From the NCBI RefSeq assembly GCF_000239795.1, contig NZ_CAFJ01000802.1, positions 1-48,981 on the forward strand: DNA of 48,981 bases, written 5' to 3'. Source of the DNA: Bradyrhizobium sp. STM 3809 (GTDB taxonomy: Bacteria; Pseudomonadota; Alphaproteobacteria; Rhizobiales; Xanthobacteraceae). The notes under the pieces are model-generated. The model was not told where the DNA came from. It saw nothing but the letters and a program-made list of their open reading frames with translations, and did no database searches. Positions 8,899-18,133 of the stretch are shown here, piece after piece. The first letter of the stretch is position 1; the number at the start of each line of letters is the position of its first letter. The position numbers were made by a program, and so were the translations under genes.

Positions 8899-8923
8899 GT
8901 CGTTATATCGGGATTATGTGCTC
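8899..8923. promoter_or_regulatory. Possible degenerate Mo-box between DUF2478 gene and modD
   Basis: The segment contains CGTTATATC, a good half-site of a ModE box, with only a poor second half (TTATGTG). It sits in the 121-bp divergent gap, 15 bp before the modD start. Low confidence. Confidence 0.3.
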
Positions 8924-8937
8924 CGGACAAAGAGGAG

Positions 8938-9807
8938 ATGTCGCACGTGCCGGCCACCGCTTCCTACCATGATCTGGACGCGCTGCTGCGCGACGATGTC
9001 CCGTATGGCGATCTGACCACGGAGGCGCTCGGGATCGGCGCGATGCCGGGCGAGATGCTGTTCTCGGCCCGGGACCGGATGGTGCTGGCGCTGGCGGAGG
9101 AGGCCGCCGCGCTGATCGAGCTTGCCGGTTGCCGCGTCGAGCGTCTGGCCTACAGCGGTGCGATGCTGGAGAAGGGCGCACCGATCCTGAGGGCGAGCGG
9201 GGCTGCGGCCGGTCTGTTACGCAGCTGGAAAGTGGCGCAGACGCTGGTCGAGATCTGGTCCGGCGTCGCCACCGAGGCCGCGGCCATCGTCGCGGCAGCG
9301 CGCGCGGTGAGGCCCGGCATTGCGGTGGCATGCACGCGCAAGAACGTCCCCGGCACGAAGCCGTTTGCAGTCGCCGCAGTGAAGGCGGGCGGAGCCGTCA
9401 TGCATCGGCTCGGCCTGTCCGAGACGATTCTCGTCTTTCCCGAGCACCGCGCGTTCTTCGGTGAGACGCCGCTGGCCGACATCGCCGAGCGGTTGCGCCG
9501 TACCGCCCCAGAGAAACGGCTGGTCATCGAGGTGACGAGCGTCGAGCATGCGGTGGCGGCAGCGGCGGCCGGCTTCGACGTCATCCAGGCGGAGAAGTTC
9601 ACCCCTGCCGACATCGCCGCGCTGGTTGAGCGGATGACGGCGCTGGCCACCATGCCGCTGCGGCCGATCGTTGCGGCCGCCGGCGGCGTCAATGCGCTGA
9701 ACGCGGCTGCCTATGCCGCAGCCGGGGCCGACGTGCTCGTCACCTCCGCGCCCTATCTTGCGCGTCCCTGCGACGTGCAGGTCAGGATCGTCCGGGCGGC
9801 GGCCTGA
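8938..9807 (+). CDS. modD: ModD, NadC-like molybdenum utilisation protein
   Basis: A 289-residue member of the ModD family, a branch of the nicotinate-nucleotide pyrophosphorylase (NadC) fold found with molybdate transport genes. Visible blocks are LLRDDVPYGDLTTEALG near 13-29, SGVATEAAAIV, CTRKNVPGTKPFAVAAVKAGG, the EVTSVEHAVAAAAAGFDVIQ barrel segment and a glycine-rich C-terminal AAAGGVNALNAAAYAAAGAD. The biochemical role of ModD is not established. The frame extends upstream, but the ATG at 8938 has AAGAGGAG directly in front and matches the family N-terminus. A housekeeping nadC would be expected elsewhere. Confidence 0.85.
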   Translation: MSHVPATASYHDLDALLRDDVPYGDLTTEALGIGAMPGEMLFSARDRMVLALAEEAAALIELAGCRVERLAYSGAMLEKGAPILRASGAAAGLLRSWKVAQTLVEIWSGVATEAAAIVAAARAVRPGIAVACTRKNVPGTKPFAVAAVKAGGAVMHRLGLSETILVFPEHRAFFGETPLADIAERLRRTAPEKRLVIEVTSVEHAVAAAAAGFDVIQAEKFTPADIAALVERMTALATMPLRPIVAAAGGVNALNAAAYAAAGADVLVTSAPYLARPCDVQVRIVRAAA

Positions 9808-9820
9808 CGCCGCGGATCGA

Positions 9821-12178
9821 TCATTGCGGCGGCCGAGCCGCCGGCCGCTTCTGCCGGTTGGCGCGCCATTCGAGGAATTCGCGGAACAGCCTCGCGTCGG
9901 GCGGCGCGCCCGGCTGCGGCTCGCTGACCTGGGCATTGGCGCCCATCACCTGGGCCGCCGGCATGTTGCGGTCGAGCCAGTCCTGCGCCGTCTTGAACCG
10001 CGTCCAGCCGGCAACCGGCGCCAGCGGTGCGACTTCCAGCCATTTCGGATGAAACGGCGGGCGCTGCAGCGCCTGAAGGTTGTTGAACAGCGCTTCGACC
10101 AGCAGCGACAGCCGGCGATGCCGATCGCTGCCGGGCTGCCAATTGTAGGAGGCCAGCAGGGCTTCGGCTGCGATCGTACTCACCGGCGCGCCTGCGCTGA
10201 CGAGGTTCGGGTAGTCCTCGGCCGACAGTTGCGCCGGCAGATAGTCGTCGCGCAACGCCTTGTCGTACTCGACGGGTACGAGGTGCAGGTTCGGATCATT
10301 GATCTGGCTGAGCCATTGCAGCGGCTTGCCCTCGACCGCGATGATCGCGTCGATGTCGCCCCGGCGCAGCATGTCCACCGCCAGCCGCGGTTCGATGTAG
10401 AGCAGATGCGGCCTGATCCCGAGCCGCTCGAAAACGTTGATCGAGGTGACGAAGGTTCCGCCGTCGGGCAGGTCGACGGCGATGGTCTTGCCGTCGAGCT
10501 CGCTGAGGCTGGTGATCGATCTCGGCGCCACCACGTGCATCTCCTCGTTGAACAGCTTGGCGACGTAGGCCAGCTGCTCGCGCACATTGTTGGCGAAGTC
10601 CTTGCGTTCGAGGAAGGCGAGCGTGTCATTGCGGATGATGCCGGCGTCGACGCCGCGCAGCAGCAGGATGTCGGCGACCGACTGCACCGAGCCGCGGCCG
10701 ATCACCGGCAGGACGCGCAGCTCCGCGCCCTTGTCCAGGACCGAGGCGAGGTCGGCGCCCATGTTGGCGTAGGTGCTGCCGAACGATCCGGTCATCAGCG
10801 TCACGGTGTTGGCGTTCAGCTGGTTGGCCAGATCCTTCTTGGCCGTGCCGTAGCGAAAGATCGTCTTGAAGGAATCGCTGATCGTTCCGGGATCGATGCC
10901 GCTGCGCACCGGCCCGAAACGCTGCCATTTGCCGCCGATGAACTGCATCATCTGCATCTGCTCGAGAGGTGCGTGATCGTGGACGCTGGTGTTGATCGTA
11001 ATGCCCGGCAGCAGCATCGACGTGCGAAGCCCCTTCAGCGAGGAGGCCTGCTTCATGATGTTCTCGCGCGACAGGTCGTCACCGCACTTCTTCAGGACGG
11101 CGACCATGGTTTCGGCGACGATGTAGCCGTAGATCGCCAGCCCGTTGCTGCGGGACACCTGGGGCAGATAGCGGTCCATGAACGAGGCCCATTCGCGGTG
11201 AGCCATATCGTCGGTGGTTGCCGCGTCGTCCTCGTCGGTGAAGTAGTTGGCCGACAGGATGCCCTCCGAGTTCTGCGCGCCGGCAGCCAGCATCACCGCA
11301 GACGCGGAATCCGACACCGAGGTGATGAGGTGATCCGGACGCCAGCCGATCTCGGCGACACGTCGGATCGCCATGACCGCAAATTTGGGAGTCGTCACGT
11401 CGAGCAGGATGTCGGCCCCCGAGGCCTTCAGCGTTGCGATCTGCTGGTTGACGTTGGCATCGGTGACCTTGTAGCCGGCTTCGGCCACCACCGGGATCTT
11501 GCCGCCGAGACCGTCTTTCAGGCCCTTGATGTAATCCTTGCCGAAATCATCGTCCTGATAGAGAATCGCGATCTTGCCCCTGGTATGCGTCTCGAGCAGG
11601 TATTGCGCGAAGATGTGCGCTTCGGTCTGGTAGCTCGGCTGAAATCCCATGGTCCAGGGAAAGTCGTGCGGCTGGTCCCATTGCGAGGAGCCGGAGGCGA
11701 CGAACAGCTGCGGCACCTTGTTGGCGTTCAGATACGGGCGGGCGGCGAGGCTCGTCGCGGTGCCGAGACTGGCAAACATCAGGAGGACGTTGTCCTCCTC
11801 GACGAGCTTGCGCGTCATCTCGACCGTCCTCTGCGGATTGTAGCCGTCGTCATAGGAGATGAAGTTGATGCGCCGGCCGTTGATCCCGCCCTCGGCGTTG
11901 ATCTTGTTGAAATACGCAGCAATCGTCTTGCCGATGACGCCGTAGGCGAGGGCGGGGCCGCTATAGGGCATGGTGTTGCCGATGCGGATGTCGTTGCCGG
12001 CTGCTTCGGCTGCGCGAGGCTGAGCGACGTGCAATGCGAGAATGAGGGCGAGGACGAGGCCTGTGGCGGCCTTTCCGATCCTCGCGATGCGACTGACCGG
12101 GTGAACAGGCCGCGGCAAGCCACGGCTTCGTTCCGTGGCCAGATCGGCGCGAATCACAGCGTCGATGCCCTGCATCAT
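9821..12178 (-). CDS. Double solute-binding protein: Leu/Ile/Val-type domain fused to TAXI-type domain
   Basis: A 785-residue exported protein combining two unrelated binding-protein classes. After a basic N-region and a hydrophobic signal (about 33-60, ending AEA), residues about 62-430 are a type I periplasmic binding domain of the branched-chain amino acid class (IRIGNTMPYSGPALAYG, NAEGGINGRRINFISYDDG, ILYQDDDFGKDYIKGLK). Residues about 440-700 are a TAXI/TRAP-type binding domain (TLMTGSFGSTYANMGADLA, GRGSVQSVADILLLRGVDAG, LDGKTIAVDLPDGGTF). Each domain is normally a separate protein. No permease or ATPase gene lies beside it, so it is an orphan here. Start: ATG 12178 after GGGAGG; a second ATG at 12175 is possible. 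Substrate unknown. Confidence 0.85.
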   Translation of the reverse strand: MMQGIDAVIRADLATERSRGLPRPVHPVSRIARIGKAATGLVLALILALHVAQPRAAEAAGNDIRIGNTMPYSGPALAYGVIGKTIAAYFNKINAEGGINGRRINFISYDDGYNPQRTVEMTRKLVEEDNVLLMFASLGTATSLAARPYLNANKVPQLFVASGSSQWDQPHDFPWTMGFQPSYQTEAHIFAQYLLETHTRGKIAILYQDDDFGKDYIKGLKDGLGGKIPVVAEAGYKVTDANVNQQIATLKASGADILLDVTTPKFAVMAIRRVAEIGWRPDHLITSVSDSASAVMLAAGAQNSEGILSANYFTDEDDAATTDDMAHREWASFMDRYLPQVSRSNGLAIYGYIVAETMVAVLKKCGDDLSRENIMKQASSLKGLRTSMLLPGITINTSVHDHAPLEQMQMMQFIGGKWQRFGPVRSGIDPGTISDSFKTIFRYGTAKKDLANQLNANTVTLMTGSFGSTYANMGADLASVLDKGAELRVLPVIGRGSVQSVADILLLRGVDAGIIRNDTLAFLERKDFANNVREQLAYVAKLFNEEMHVVAPRSITSLSELDGKTIAVDLPDGGTFVTSINVFERLGIRPHLLYIEPRLAVDMLRRGDIDAIIAVEGKPLQWLSQINDPNLHLVPVEYDKALRDDYLPAQLSAEDYPNLVSAGAPVSTIAAEALLASYNWQPGSDRHRRLSLLVEALFNNLQALQRPPFHPKWLEVAPLAPVAGWTRFKTAQDWLDRNMPAAQVMGANAQVSEPQPGAPPDARLFREFLEWRANRQKRPAARPPQ

Positions 12179-12279
12179 CAATCCTCCCGTTGGTGGTATG
12201 GCTTATGCGCGCAGGCCAACGCGGCCGCCCTTGTTGCCGGGCGGTCCGGATCGCGTTCGAGCGCTCCGAGTTGAAGCCG

Positions 12280-13191
12280 TCAGCGTGACGCGGAGACGCG
12301 TCGGTTGGCTTCCGGCGATCCTTGCTCCGCAGCTCTGAGATACCAGGCGCGCGCCTTGGCGGCGTCAGGGACGGCGCCGAGGAGACGCGACTTCGTCAGC
12401 TCGTTCGGATCATAAGTGCGCGCCAGCAGAAGCGAGGCGTCGGCGATGCCGGCGTCCGACAGCCGCGTCAGGATCAGGCGCGCGCTCGCCACGTCGCCGG
12501 CGCCGAGGAGCTCGCGTCCGCGCTTCATCAGCGAATCGACCTCCTCGCGCGGCAGCGGCACGGTCGGGCGGGGCGGGGCGACGGCTGCAGCGGCAGGCGC
12601 CGCTGGCGGTGCGGCAACCATCGGCGCCGGCGATTGCGGAGCCGACGGCCAGCTGCGGCTCGTCATGTCGGTCGCGCTGGGCGCCGCCAGCGAAGCCACT
12701 GTCTGTGGCAGCTCCTCCTGGGCGACCTTGGCTTCGGCAGGATCGATCTGGGCGAGACTCTCCAGCACGGTCGAGGGCATGATCGACCGATTGCCCGTCG
12801 GGGCGGCTCCGCCGGTGTCGAAGGAGACCGTGTTCACGACGATCATGGCGACCGAAGCGGCGATGCCGACCGCTGCACCGACCTTGATGAGGACGCCCAG
12901 CCGGGACATCTTGTCGGTGTCGTCCGGCGGAAGCGGCATCACCACGGGATCCAGCTTCGCACTCCAGGCGCGCCGGACCTCCTCGTCTTCGAAATCGATC
13001 GCGAGCGGCCGCGCCGGCAATGAGTTCTGCCGTGCAACGAGATGGTGGGGCAGCGGGCTGTCATCGGCGACAGACTGGTACAGCGCCGGACCGGCATCGG
13101 GCTGGCGCCGGCGCGGCGCATATCGACGAAGCTCTTCGCTGGCCCAAGGCGGCGCCGGCTTGTCCGGATCGTTCTGAACTGGAGCACTCAT
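12280..13191 (-). CDS. Membrane-anchored protein with C-terminal Sel1/TPR-like repeats
   Basis: A 303-residue protein not assigned to a named family. The first 100 or so residues are polar and proline-rich. One transmembrane helix is clear (LIKVGAAVGIAASVAMIVVN, about 110-130). A low-complexity Ala/Pro-rich linker (about 185-220) follows. The C-terminal 80 residues look like Sel1/TPR repeats (RGRELLGAGDVASARLIL, AKARAWYLRAAEQGSPEAN). The topology suggests a cytoplasmic N-terminus and a periplasmic repeat domain for protein contacts. The ATG at 13191 has a strong AGGAGG 6 bp upstream. Function unknown. Confidence 0.75.
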   Translation of the reverse strand: MSAPVQNDPDKPAPPWASEELRRYAPRRRQPDAGPALYQSVADDSPLPHHLVARQNSLPARPLAIDFEDEEVRRAWSAKLDPVVMPLPPDDTDKMSRLGVLIKVGAAVGIAASVAMIVVNTVSFDTGGAAPTGNRSIMPSTVLESLAQIDPAEAKVAQEELPQTVASLAAPSATDMTSRSWPSAPQSPAPMVAAPPAAPAAAAVAPPRPTVPLPREEVDSLMKRGRELLGAGDVASARLILTRLSDAGIADASLLLARTYDPNELTKSRLLGAVPDAAKARAWYLRAAEQGSPEANRRVSASR

Positions 13192-13645
13192 CACTAGCCT
13201 CCTGTCTCCGGCGGTCCGATCGTCGGAGAGAGCTTCAGGGCGTCAGGCACGCGCAGTCCGTCGGATGATCGCATGTTGCGAGCCCGGGGGAAATGAATCC
13301 ACGCTTGCGTCGCTACAGACAGGTCCGGTTTCCTTCCGACACACGCGCCACTGTTTTCGCGCGCCCTGGTCACAATGGATGTTGCTTGGCCGTTAAGCTG
13401 ATCAATGTTCTTGGCGGGAAGCGTGAGTTGGTAAGGCTATTTGATGGAAATTTCCCGGCTGGCGTGACGGGCGAATGCTCGCTGTGCGCGAAGCTGCCAG
13501 ACGCTGCCAGGGCGGAGAGGAGGATGCGCGGAGTACCAGAATGCCGCCGGGGTGCAACTTCACCACGCAATCAGCGGCTTAGGCTGACAATCGATCGCGG
13601 TGCCGCCGCCGAAGTTGCAACTATGAGGGGAGTTGGCGAAAGGCA
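13192..13645. other. Non-coding gap between the TPR-like gene and the ahpD terminator
   Basis: About 450 bp with no convincing gene on either strand. A rightward frame through it is arginine-rich, runs into ahpD antisense and has no family pattern. The interval must hold the leftward promoter of the gene ending at 12280, but no clear -35/-10 stands out. A 9-bp inverted repeat TGCAACTTC (13553-13561) / GAAGTTGCA (13611-13619) with a 49-bp spacer is the only visible structure. Confidence 0.5.
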
Positions 13646-13673
13646 AATGCGGCCGGACAGGGCCGGCCGCATT
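13646..13673 (-). terminator. Terminator of the ahpC-ahpD operon
   Basis: A perfect 11-bp inverted repeat (13646-13656 with 13663-13673) with a 6-nt loop lies 20 bp beyond the ahpD stop. In the leftward direction it is followed by TGCCTTTC, so the T-tract is weak. Confidence 0.7.
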
Positions 13674-13692
13674 CACATATCCGGTCGTTTTT

Positions 13693-14238
13693 CTACTCGG
13701 CTGCCAGCGCGACGGTCACACCGGCGGCCTCGATCGCCACGGCGACCGACTGAATGATGGCGGCGAAGCGGACCGCCGTCTGGATCGAGGCGGCGGGGAC
13801 GCCTGCGTCCTGCAGAACCTTTTCGTGCGCGTCGATGCAGGTGCCGCAGCCGTTGATGGCCGATACCGCGAGCGACCACAGCTCGAAATCCGCCTTGTCG
13901 ACGCCGGGATTGGCGATCACGTTCATCCGCAACCGGGCCGGCATCGTCGCGTACTCCTTGTTCGCGGCAAGGTGCACAAAGCGGTAGTAGACATTATTCA
14001 TCGCCATGATCGCAGCGGCCGACTTTGCCGCCGCCAACCCCGCCGGCGACAGATGCGGCGCGGCGACCGACTCCAGCGCCGCGGCCACGGTCGGATTGCG
14101 CGTGGCAATCGCGCAGGCGACGAACAGACCGTATTTGGCCTGCGGCGACAGCGTCTCGTCAGACGCCATCGACGACAGGTTCAGCCGGACGTCCTTGGCG
14201 AAGTCCGGAATCTGGTCCTTCAACTGCTCGATCGACAT
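13693..14238 (-). CDS. ahpD: AhpD, alkyl hydroperoxidase D
   Basis: A 181-residue protein with the AhpD core. The redox pair and proton relay are visible in [14 protein letters not shown] (near residues 129-142; CxxC plus His). AhpD reduces AhpC, taking electrons from a dihydrolipoamide-type donor. The start [20 protein letters not shown] matches the family; an in-frame upstream extension of 15 residues overlaps the ahpC stop and is rejected. It is 2 bp downstream of ahpC in the same operon. The pair would remove peroxides and possibly peroxynitrite. Confidence 0.95.
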   Translation of the reverse strand: MSIEQLKDQIPDFAKDVRLNLSSMASDETLSPQAKYGLFVACAIATRNPTVAAALESVAAPHLSPAGLAAAKSAAAIMAMNNVYYRFVHLAANKEYATMPARLRMNVIANPGVDKADFELWSLAVSAINGCGTCIDAHEKVLQDAGVPAASIQTAVRFAAIIQSVAVAIEAAGVTVALAAE

Positions 14239-14240
14239 GA

Positions 14241-14795
<555 letters not shown>

Positions 14796-15363
14796 GTCGC
14801 ACTCCAAGAAATTTCTGCGCTGCAATAGCGAGGCTTATTGTGCATTGCAAGCGATATGCCATTAGCTATCAACATCAATGCGTTGTCGTAAAGCCGACAG
14901 TCACGACGGGTATGTTGCGATTGCGAATGAAGACGATGTTGGAGACGTGACGAGACGCATCCGAGGGAGAGCGGACGGCGTCAGATTCGTGACAGCAGCG
15001 CGGGCGCCTGCGGAGCGTGCGCCGATGGCGCGCTCCACTCTTGAGTTGATACGCGCGATGCAAACGGCCGAAGCTGGATTGCACATTCAGCGATGGCGCA
15101 GCTGCAATTTCTTTGTGCGGCCTTAGTGGCAAAATTGACATTATCGCCGGTGTTGCGATGCACGTTTGACCACAGCGTCCGCAGAAGCGGCAGACAAACG
15201 ACAAGCGCTCGGCAGAGCGAGGGCGTCGCATCCAGATGCGCAATTCGCCGCGCGCGGTTTTGTCAGCTTTTCAGCAGATCGCGTCTGTTATTTCGCCTTG
15301 ATGCATGGCAGCCTGATCATACTCTGCCCGCGAAGTTTCAACGTCTGGGAGGAGTTCTGCACC
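14796..15363. other. Divergent intergenic region between ahpC and the NitT-type importer
   Basis: About 570 bp without a convincing gene. It must carry leftward ahpC and rightward importer promoters. A rightward TTGACA (15135-15140) is present, but the hexamer 17 bp downstream (ATGCAC) is a poor -10. No perfect OxyR-type spacing was found near ahpC, though the strip just upstream (14850-14875) is AT-rich. Short frames here overlap each other on both strands and look like chance ORFs. Confidence 0.45.
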
Positions 15364-16410
15364 ATGAGCGAACGTGTCTCGGCCCATTCCGCGAGTGCAA
15401 TTTCATCGGTCGATCGCCGTCGTTTCCTCACGACCTCCGCCGCGCTCGCGGCGGGGCTGGCCGCACCGACATTGATCGGAACCCGCAAGGCGGTAGCCGC
15501 CGGTCTCAAGACGGTCCGCTTCAGCGAGGCCGTGCACAATCTCGGCTACATCAATCTCTACGTCGGCATGCATGCCGGCATCTTCAAGAAGAACGGCCTG
15601 GACATGCAGGTGAGCGCCGCGGGCGGCGACACCCAGACCTTCGCCGCCGTGCTAGGCGGCTCGGCCGATTTTGCGATCGGCGACGCCACGATGGCGCAGA
15701 TCTCGCGCGAGAACGGCGGCCCCGGCGTCGTGGTCGGCACCGTCGTGCAGCGCGCGCATTATTTCGGCGTGTCCAAGACGCTCGAGCCGATCACCGATCC
15801 CAAAGGCTTCAAGGGCCTCAAGATCGTGACGTCGCCGGAGCCCAACACCAACTACAGCGTCGCCAAGCGGCTGTTGGAGAAGGCGGGCATGAAAGTCGGC
15901 GTCGATGCGACCATCGTTCCGGTCAATCCCGGCACTGAAATCGCCGCCATGCTGGCCGGGCAGGCCGACATCGCCATCGCGTATCAGCCGAGTGTCGCAG
16001 CCGCCGAAGCACAGGGCGCCAAGGTGGTGTTCGACTTCTCCAACTACATCGGTCCGTTCTGCAACACCGGCATCATGGTGCTGCCGACCACGATCCAGAA
16101 GGATCCGGAGATGGTGCAGGCGCTGGTGACCTCGTTCGAGGAGGCTTCGCGCAAGACCTATGCCGACCCGGCGTTCTCGAAGGAGGTCGCCCGCAAGGAG
16201 TTCCCCGATTTGCCTGGCGAGGTCGTCGACAAGGCGATCGACGCCGAGCTGAAATATCTCATTCCCGCGCAGTCGGTGATCACCAAGACGGACCAGTGGG
16301 CGAACCTGATGGAGATGCAGGTCTATCTCGGCAACGCCAAGGGCTCGGTGCCGTTCGATCAGATCATCGACAATTCGTTTGCTGAGAAGGCGATCGCCAG
16401 TCTCAAATGA
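15364..16410 (+). CDS. NitT/TauT-family ABC importer, solute-binding protein
   Basis: A 348-residue binding protein of the nitrate/taurine/aliphatic sulfonate class (NMT1/SsuA fold). A Tat-type signal is visible: DRRRFLTTSAALAAGLAAP near residues 17-35, with likely cleavage after KAVAA. The mature part has LGYINLYVGMHAGIFKKNGL and VLGGSADFAIGDATMAQ, which are class hallmarks. The ATG at 15364 has GGAGGA about 10 bp upstream. The gene overlaps the ATPase gene by ATGA. The amidase two genes downstream suggests an amide or a related small nitrogen compound as substrate (inference). Confidence 0.9.
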   Translation: MSERVSAHSASAISSVDRRRFLTTSAALAAGLAAPTLIGTRKAVAAGLKTVRFSEAVHNLGYINLYVGMHAGIFKKNGLDMQVSAAGGDTQTFAAVLGGSADFAIGDATMAQISRENGGPGVVVGTVVQRAHYFGVSKTLEPITDPKGFKGLKIVTSPEPNTNYSVAKRLLEKAGMKVGVDATIVPVNPGTEIAAMLAGQADIAIAYQPSVAAAEAQGAKVVFDFSNYIGPFCNTGIMVLPTTIQKDPEMVQALVTSFEEASRKTYADPAFSKEVARKEFPDLPGEVVDKAIDAELKYLIPAQSVITKTDQWANLMEMQVYLGNAKGSVPFDQIIDNSFAEKAIASLK

Positions 16411-17231
16411 CTGAAGTCGGCGGCATGATGCAGTTCGGGCCGGGCGCCACAACGGCGCCCGTGCCCCCGCTCGTCGTCGAGCACGTGGCCAAGAGCTACG
16501 AGCTCGACGGCGGCCGCACCGTGCCGGTCATCGGCGATCTCAGCCTGACCTTGGGAGAAGGCGAGATCGTCAGCATCGTCGGCCCGTCCGGCTGCGGCAA
16601 GACCACGCTTCTCAACACGCTGTGCGGATTGCTCGCGCCCGATGCCGGCCGCATCCGCTGGCACGGCCGCGAGGTGGCAGGCCAGCCGCAGAACGTCGGC
16701 TACATGCTGCAGAAGGATCTGCTGCTGCCGTGGCGGACCGCGCTCGGCAACACGATGCTCGGCCTGGAGATCCGCGGCGTGCCGGCGGCGCAGGCCGAGG
16801 ACCGCTGCCGCGCCATGCTCGACCAGCTCGGGCTGCACGGTTTTGCCGATCATTATCCCTCCACCTTGTCCGGCGGCATGCGCCAGCGCGTGGCGTTGGC
16901 CCGCACGCTGGTCAACGAGCCCGATGTGCTGCTGCTCGACGAGCCGTTCGCCGCGCTCGACTTCCAGAGCAAGCTGCTGATCGAGAACGACACGGTCGAT
17001 CTGGTGCGGAAAGGTCGGCGCTCGCTGCTCCTGATCACCCATGATCTCGAGGAGGCGGTGTCGCTGGCCGACCGGGTGATCGTGCTGTCGAAGCGGCCGA
17101 CGCAGATCAAGGCGGTCTATGACATTGCGCTGGGCGCCGATCGCCGCGACGTGATTTCGGTCCGTCAGGCGCCGGGCTTCAGCGACTACGTCCGCAGCAT
17201 CTGGGCCGATCTCGACGTGGTGCTGCAATGA
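16407..17231 (+). CDS. NitT/TauT-family ABC importer, ATP-binding protein
   Basis: A 274-residue ABC ATPase: Walker A GPSGCGKTT near residues 60-68, the family Q-loop MLQKDLLLPWRTALGN, signature LSGGMRQRVALAR, Walker B VLLLDEPFAALD and the switch histidine in LITHDLEEAV. The LLPWRT motif is characteristic of SsuB/TauB/NrtD-type ATPases. It overlaps its neighbours on both sides by 4 bp and energises the importer encoded around it. Confidence 0.93.
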   Translation: MTEVGGMMQFGPGATTAPVPPLVVEHVAKSYELDGGRTVPVIGDLSLTLGEGEIVSIVGPSGCGKTTLLNTLCGLLAPDAGRIRWHGREVAGQPQNVGYMLQKDLLLPWRTALGNTMLGLEIRGVPAAQAEDRCRAMLDQLGLHGFADHYPSTLSGGMRQRVALARTLVNEPDVLLLDEPFAALDFQSKLLIENDTVDLVRKGRRSLLLITHDLEEAVSLADRVIVLSKRPTQIKAVYDIALGADRRDVISVRQAPGFSDYVRSIWADLDVVLQ

Positions 17232-18082
17232 CGGCCGAGATCGACACCACGGCGACGCCGTCCGCCGCCAAGGGTCCCATCGATCGCGCGGCGGGGATGG
17301 GGCGGCGCTGGCTGCGCCTGCGCGGCACGCTCGGGGTGCTCGTGACCCAGCTCGTCGTGCTCGCGGCCTTCCTCGCGTTCTGGGAGTACGCAACGGGCCA
17401 GAACAAGGCGGCGGCCTTCATGTTCGGCTCGCCCTCGGCGATCTCGAAGTTCCTGTCGCAGATGGCCTATGACGGCAGCCTGTGGCGCGACACCTATGTG
17501 ACCGGCCTCGAGACGCTGCTCGGCTTCTTCGTCGGCAACTGCATCGGAACGCTGATCGGGCTGTCGCTGTGGTATTCGCGCTTCGTCTCGCGGGTGGTCG
17601 AGCCGTTCGTGATCGCGCTCGGCTCGATCCCGATCATCGCATTGGCCCCGATCATCATCATCTGGTTCGGCACCGGGCTGATCTCCAAGGTCGCGATGTC
17701 GACCCTGTCGGTCGTGATCGTCGCGCTGGTGACCTCGTACAAGGGCGCGACCGGCGTCGATCCCGACCAGATCAATCTGCTGCGGACGCTCGGCGCTTCA
17801 AAGTTTCAGATCTTCCGCAAGCTCGTGGTGCCGGCCTCGCTGACCGACATCTTCGCCGGTCTGAAGCTGACCGTGGGATTTGCACTGATCGGCGCCATCG
17901 TCGGCGAGTTCATGTCGTCGTCCGAGGGGCTGGGCCACGCCATCTTCAAGGCCGGCTCGCTCTACATCATTCCGAAGGTCTTCGCCGCGCTGGTCGCAAC
18001 GATCGCGCTGGCGCTGATCCTGACCTTCGCAGTCGGCAAGATCGAGCAGCTGTTGATGCCGTGGCGCCGGCAGCTACGCTGA
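17228..18082 (+). CDS. NitT/TauT-family ABC importer, permease
   Basis: A 284-residue inner-membrane permease with about six hydrophobic helices. The EAA-like cytoplasmic loop is LLRTLGASKFQIFRKLVVPAS (near 181-201), the contact site for the ATPase. Family pattern SsuC/TauC. It overlaps the ATPase gene by ATGA, and the amidase gene starts about 50 bp downstream, so all are probably one operon. Confidence 0.93.
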   Translation: MTAEIDTTATPSAAKGPIDRAAGMGRRWLRLRGTLGVLVTQLVVLAAFLAFWEYATGQNKAAAFMFGSPSAISKFLSQMAYDGSLWRDTYVTGLETLLGFFVGNCIGTLIGLSLWYSRFVSRVVEPFVIALGSIPIIALAPIIIIWFGTGLISKVAMSTLSVVIVALVTSYKGATGVDPDQINLLRTLGASKFQIFRKLVVPASLTDIFAGLKLTVGFALIGAIVGEFMSSSEGLGHAIFKAGSLYIIPKVFAALVATIALALILTFAVGKIEQLLMPWRRQLR

Positions 18083-18133
18083 GATCCATCATCATTCATC
18101 AGAAACGGCAGCCAAGCGGGAGTGATCGTGATC

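Noticed and set aside
9713..12274. An 853-codon open frame on the plus strand
   Set aside because: It is the mirror of the double solute-binding protein; the minus-strand translation has a signal, two domains and a good ribosome site, while this one has none.
13293..13757. A 154-codon rightward frame in the gap before ahpD
   Set aside because: Arginine-rich, runs into ahpD antisense and across its terminator, no recognisable domain.
14850..14880. OxyR site upstream of ahpC
   Set aside because: Only isolated ATAG-like pieces were seen, without the 4 x ATAG-N7 spacing.
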